Shown here: positions 63,596-64,000 of the stretch, piece after piece
Position numbering within the stretch: position 1 is the first letter of the stretch
Layout: the number at the start of each line of letters is the position of its first letter
Assembly: GCA_964555055.1 (NCBI GenBank)
Contig: CAZKQW010000002.1
Coordinates: forward strand, 1-64,000
Direction of reading: 5' to 3'
Source of the DNA: GCA-016699445 sp964555055
GTDB lineage: Bacteria; UBA10199; JACPAL01; GCA-016699445
Length of the DNA stretch: 64,000 nt
Notes under the pieces: model-generated
What the model saw: the letters and a program-made list of their open reading frames with translations, nothing else
Told to the model about the DNA's origin: nothing
The model's database searches: none
Made by a program: the position numbers and the translations under genes

Positions 63596-64000
63596 TCATG
63601 CACTCTTAATAAAGGTCTTGACGAAGGGATGGTCGAACTTGCCGTCCTTAAAATCCTTCGGCGCGCCCTGCGCGATGATTTTTCCCCGATACAGAAGCAC
63701 CACCAAGTCGGCAACCCGAAATGTCGATTCCACGTCGTGGCTGATGACCACCGACGTGATGGAAAGCTTCTTCTGGGTTTCGTGGATCAACTGGTTGATG
63801 GATTCGGTCATCAGAGGGTCCAAGCCCGTGGTCGGCTCGTCGTAAAGGATGATTTTCGGCTCCAAAGCGATCGCGCGGGCGAGACCAACGCGTTTGCGCA
63901 TCCCGCCGGAGAGTTCCGAGGGCAGCTTGTCGACGGCTTTTTCCAAACCGACCATGGAGAGCTTCTCCAAAACCTTCTTTCGGATCCCCTCTTCGGAAAG
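63596..64000 (-). CDS. mlaF: MlaF-family ABC transporter ATPase, partial
   Basis: C-terminal half of an ABC ATPase; the reading frame continues beyond the right edge of the window. It shows the signature LSGGMRKR, Walker B IILYDEP followed by TTGLDP, and the switch His in VISHDVE. Coupling to mlaD identifies it as the energising subunit of the phospholipid transporter. The MlaE permease is presumably upstream outside the window. Confidence 0.9.
   Translation of the reverse strand, partial: LSEEGIRKKVLEKLSMVGLEKAVDKLPSELSGGMRKRVGLARAIALEPKIILYDEPTTGLDPLMTESINQLIHETQKKLSITSVVISHDVESTFRVADLVVLLYRGKIIAQGAPKDFKDGKFDHPFVKTFIKSA

Overview
This is a 64 kb chromosomal window from a Gram-negative bacterium. 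The outer-membrane evidence is an MlaD/MlaF lipid-transport pair, a BamB-like propeller protein and several lipoproteins with lipoboxes. Three traits together suggest a deltaproteobacterial-type lineage (Myxococcota, Bdellovibrionota or a related uncultured phylum): a phosphotransfer cluster combining RpoN, EIIA-Ntr, HprK, RapZ, EIIA-Man, HPr and EI; a DacZ-like diadenylate cyclase; and a YfgM-BamB-Der block. That placement is inference. No transposase, integrase, phage gene or CRISPR array was seen.

Layout. 1-2.6 kb: argF-argG and a shortened START-like gene. 2.6-4.9 kb: an SDR-like protein paired with an acyltransferase. 4.9-14.4 kb: a long minus-strand run, purB-purS-lipoprotein-purQ-purL-purF followed by an alcohol dehydrogenase, an SCP2 protein, a lipoprotein and pgi. 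14.5-22.5 kb: pyrG, then rpoN-hpf-ptsN-hprK-rapZ-EIIA-HPr-EI. 22.5-29 kb: folE, bcp, a sigma-54-driven beta-roll/helical protein, dsbD, a diadenylate cyclase, lipB and pgsA. 29-46 kb: hflX, dnaE, a possible structured RNA, a cNMP-binding membrane protein, nth, a phosphopantetheinyl transferase, an SDR, guaB-guaA, BamB-like and YfgM-like genes, der and tRNA-Met. 46.5-54.4 kb: an accessory region. 54.5-64 kb: a HelD-like helicase, dus, a sigma-54-driven prepilin, typA, purH and the Mla genes.

The most unusual part is 46.5-54.4 kb. It holds three paralogous genes (46496, 49981, 52784) for a protein family I do not recognise, marked by TGFVD, S(R/K)xxDGS(Y/F) and PSP blocks and a similar C-terminal tail. 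Around them lie small polar or coiled-coil proteins, an unknown 250-residue protein with a textbook sigma-54 promoter plus IHF site and dyad, and a TPR lipoprotein. Two of the paralogs are followed by similar short leaders before a small gene. An aldehyde dehydrogenase-meaB pair on the other strand splits the set.

Three very good sigma-54 promoters occur here (23781, 51566, 58287), in the same window as rpoN. They precede a beta-roll protein, the unknown accessory protein and a type IV pilin-like protein, so a sigma-54 surface or export programme is a reasonable hypothesis. Several transcription-unit-leading genes have a -10 box 6-14 bases before the start codon and no Shine-Dalgarno sequence, whereas most operon-internal genes have clear ones. 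This suggests frequent leaderless or near-leaderless mRNAs.
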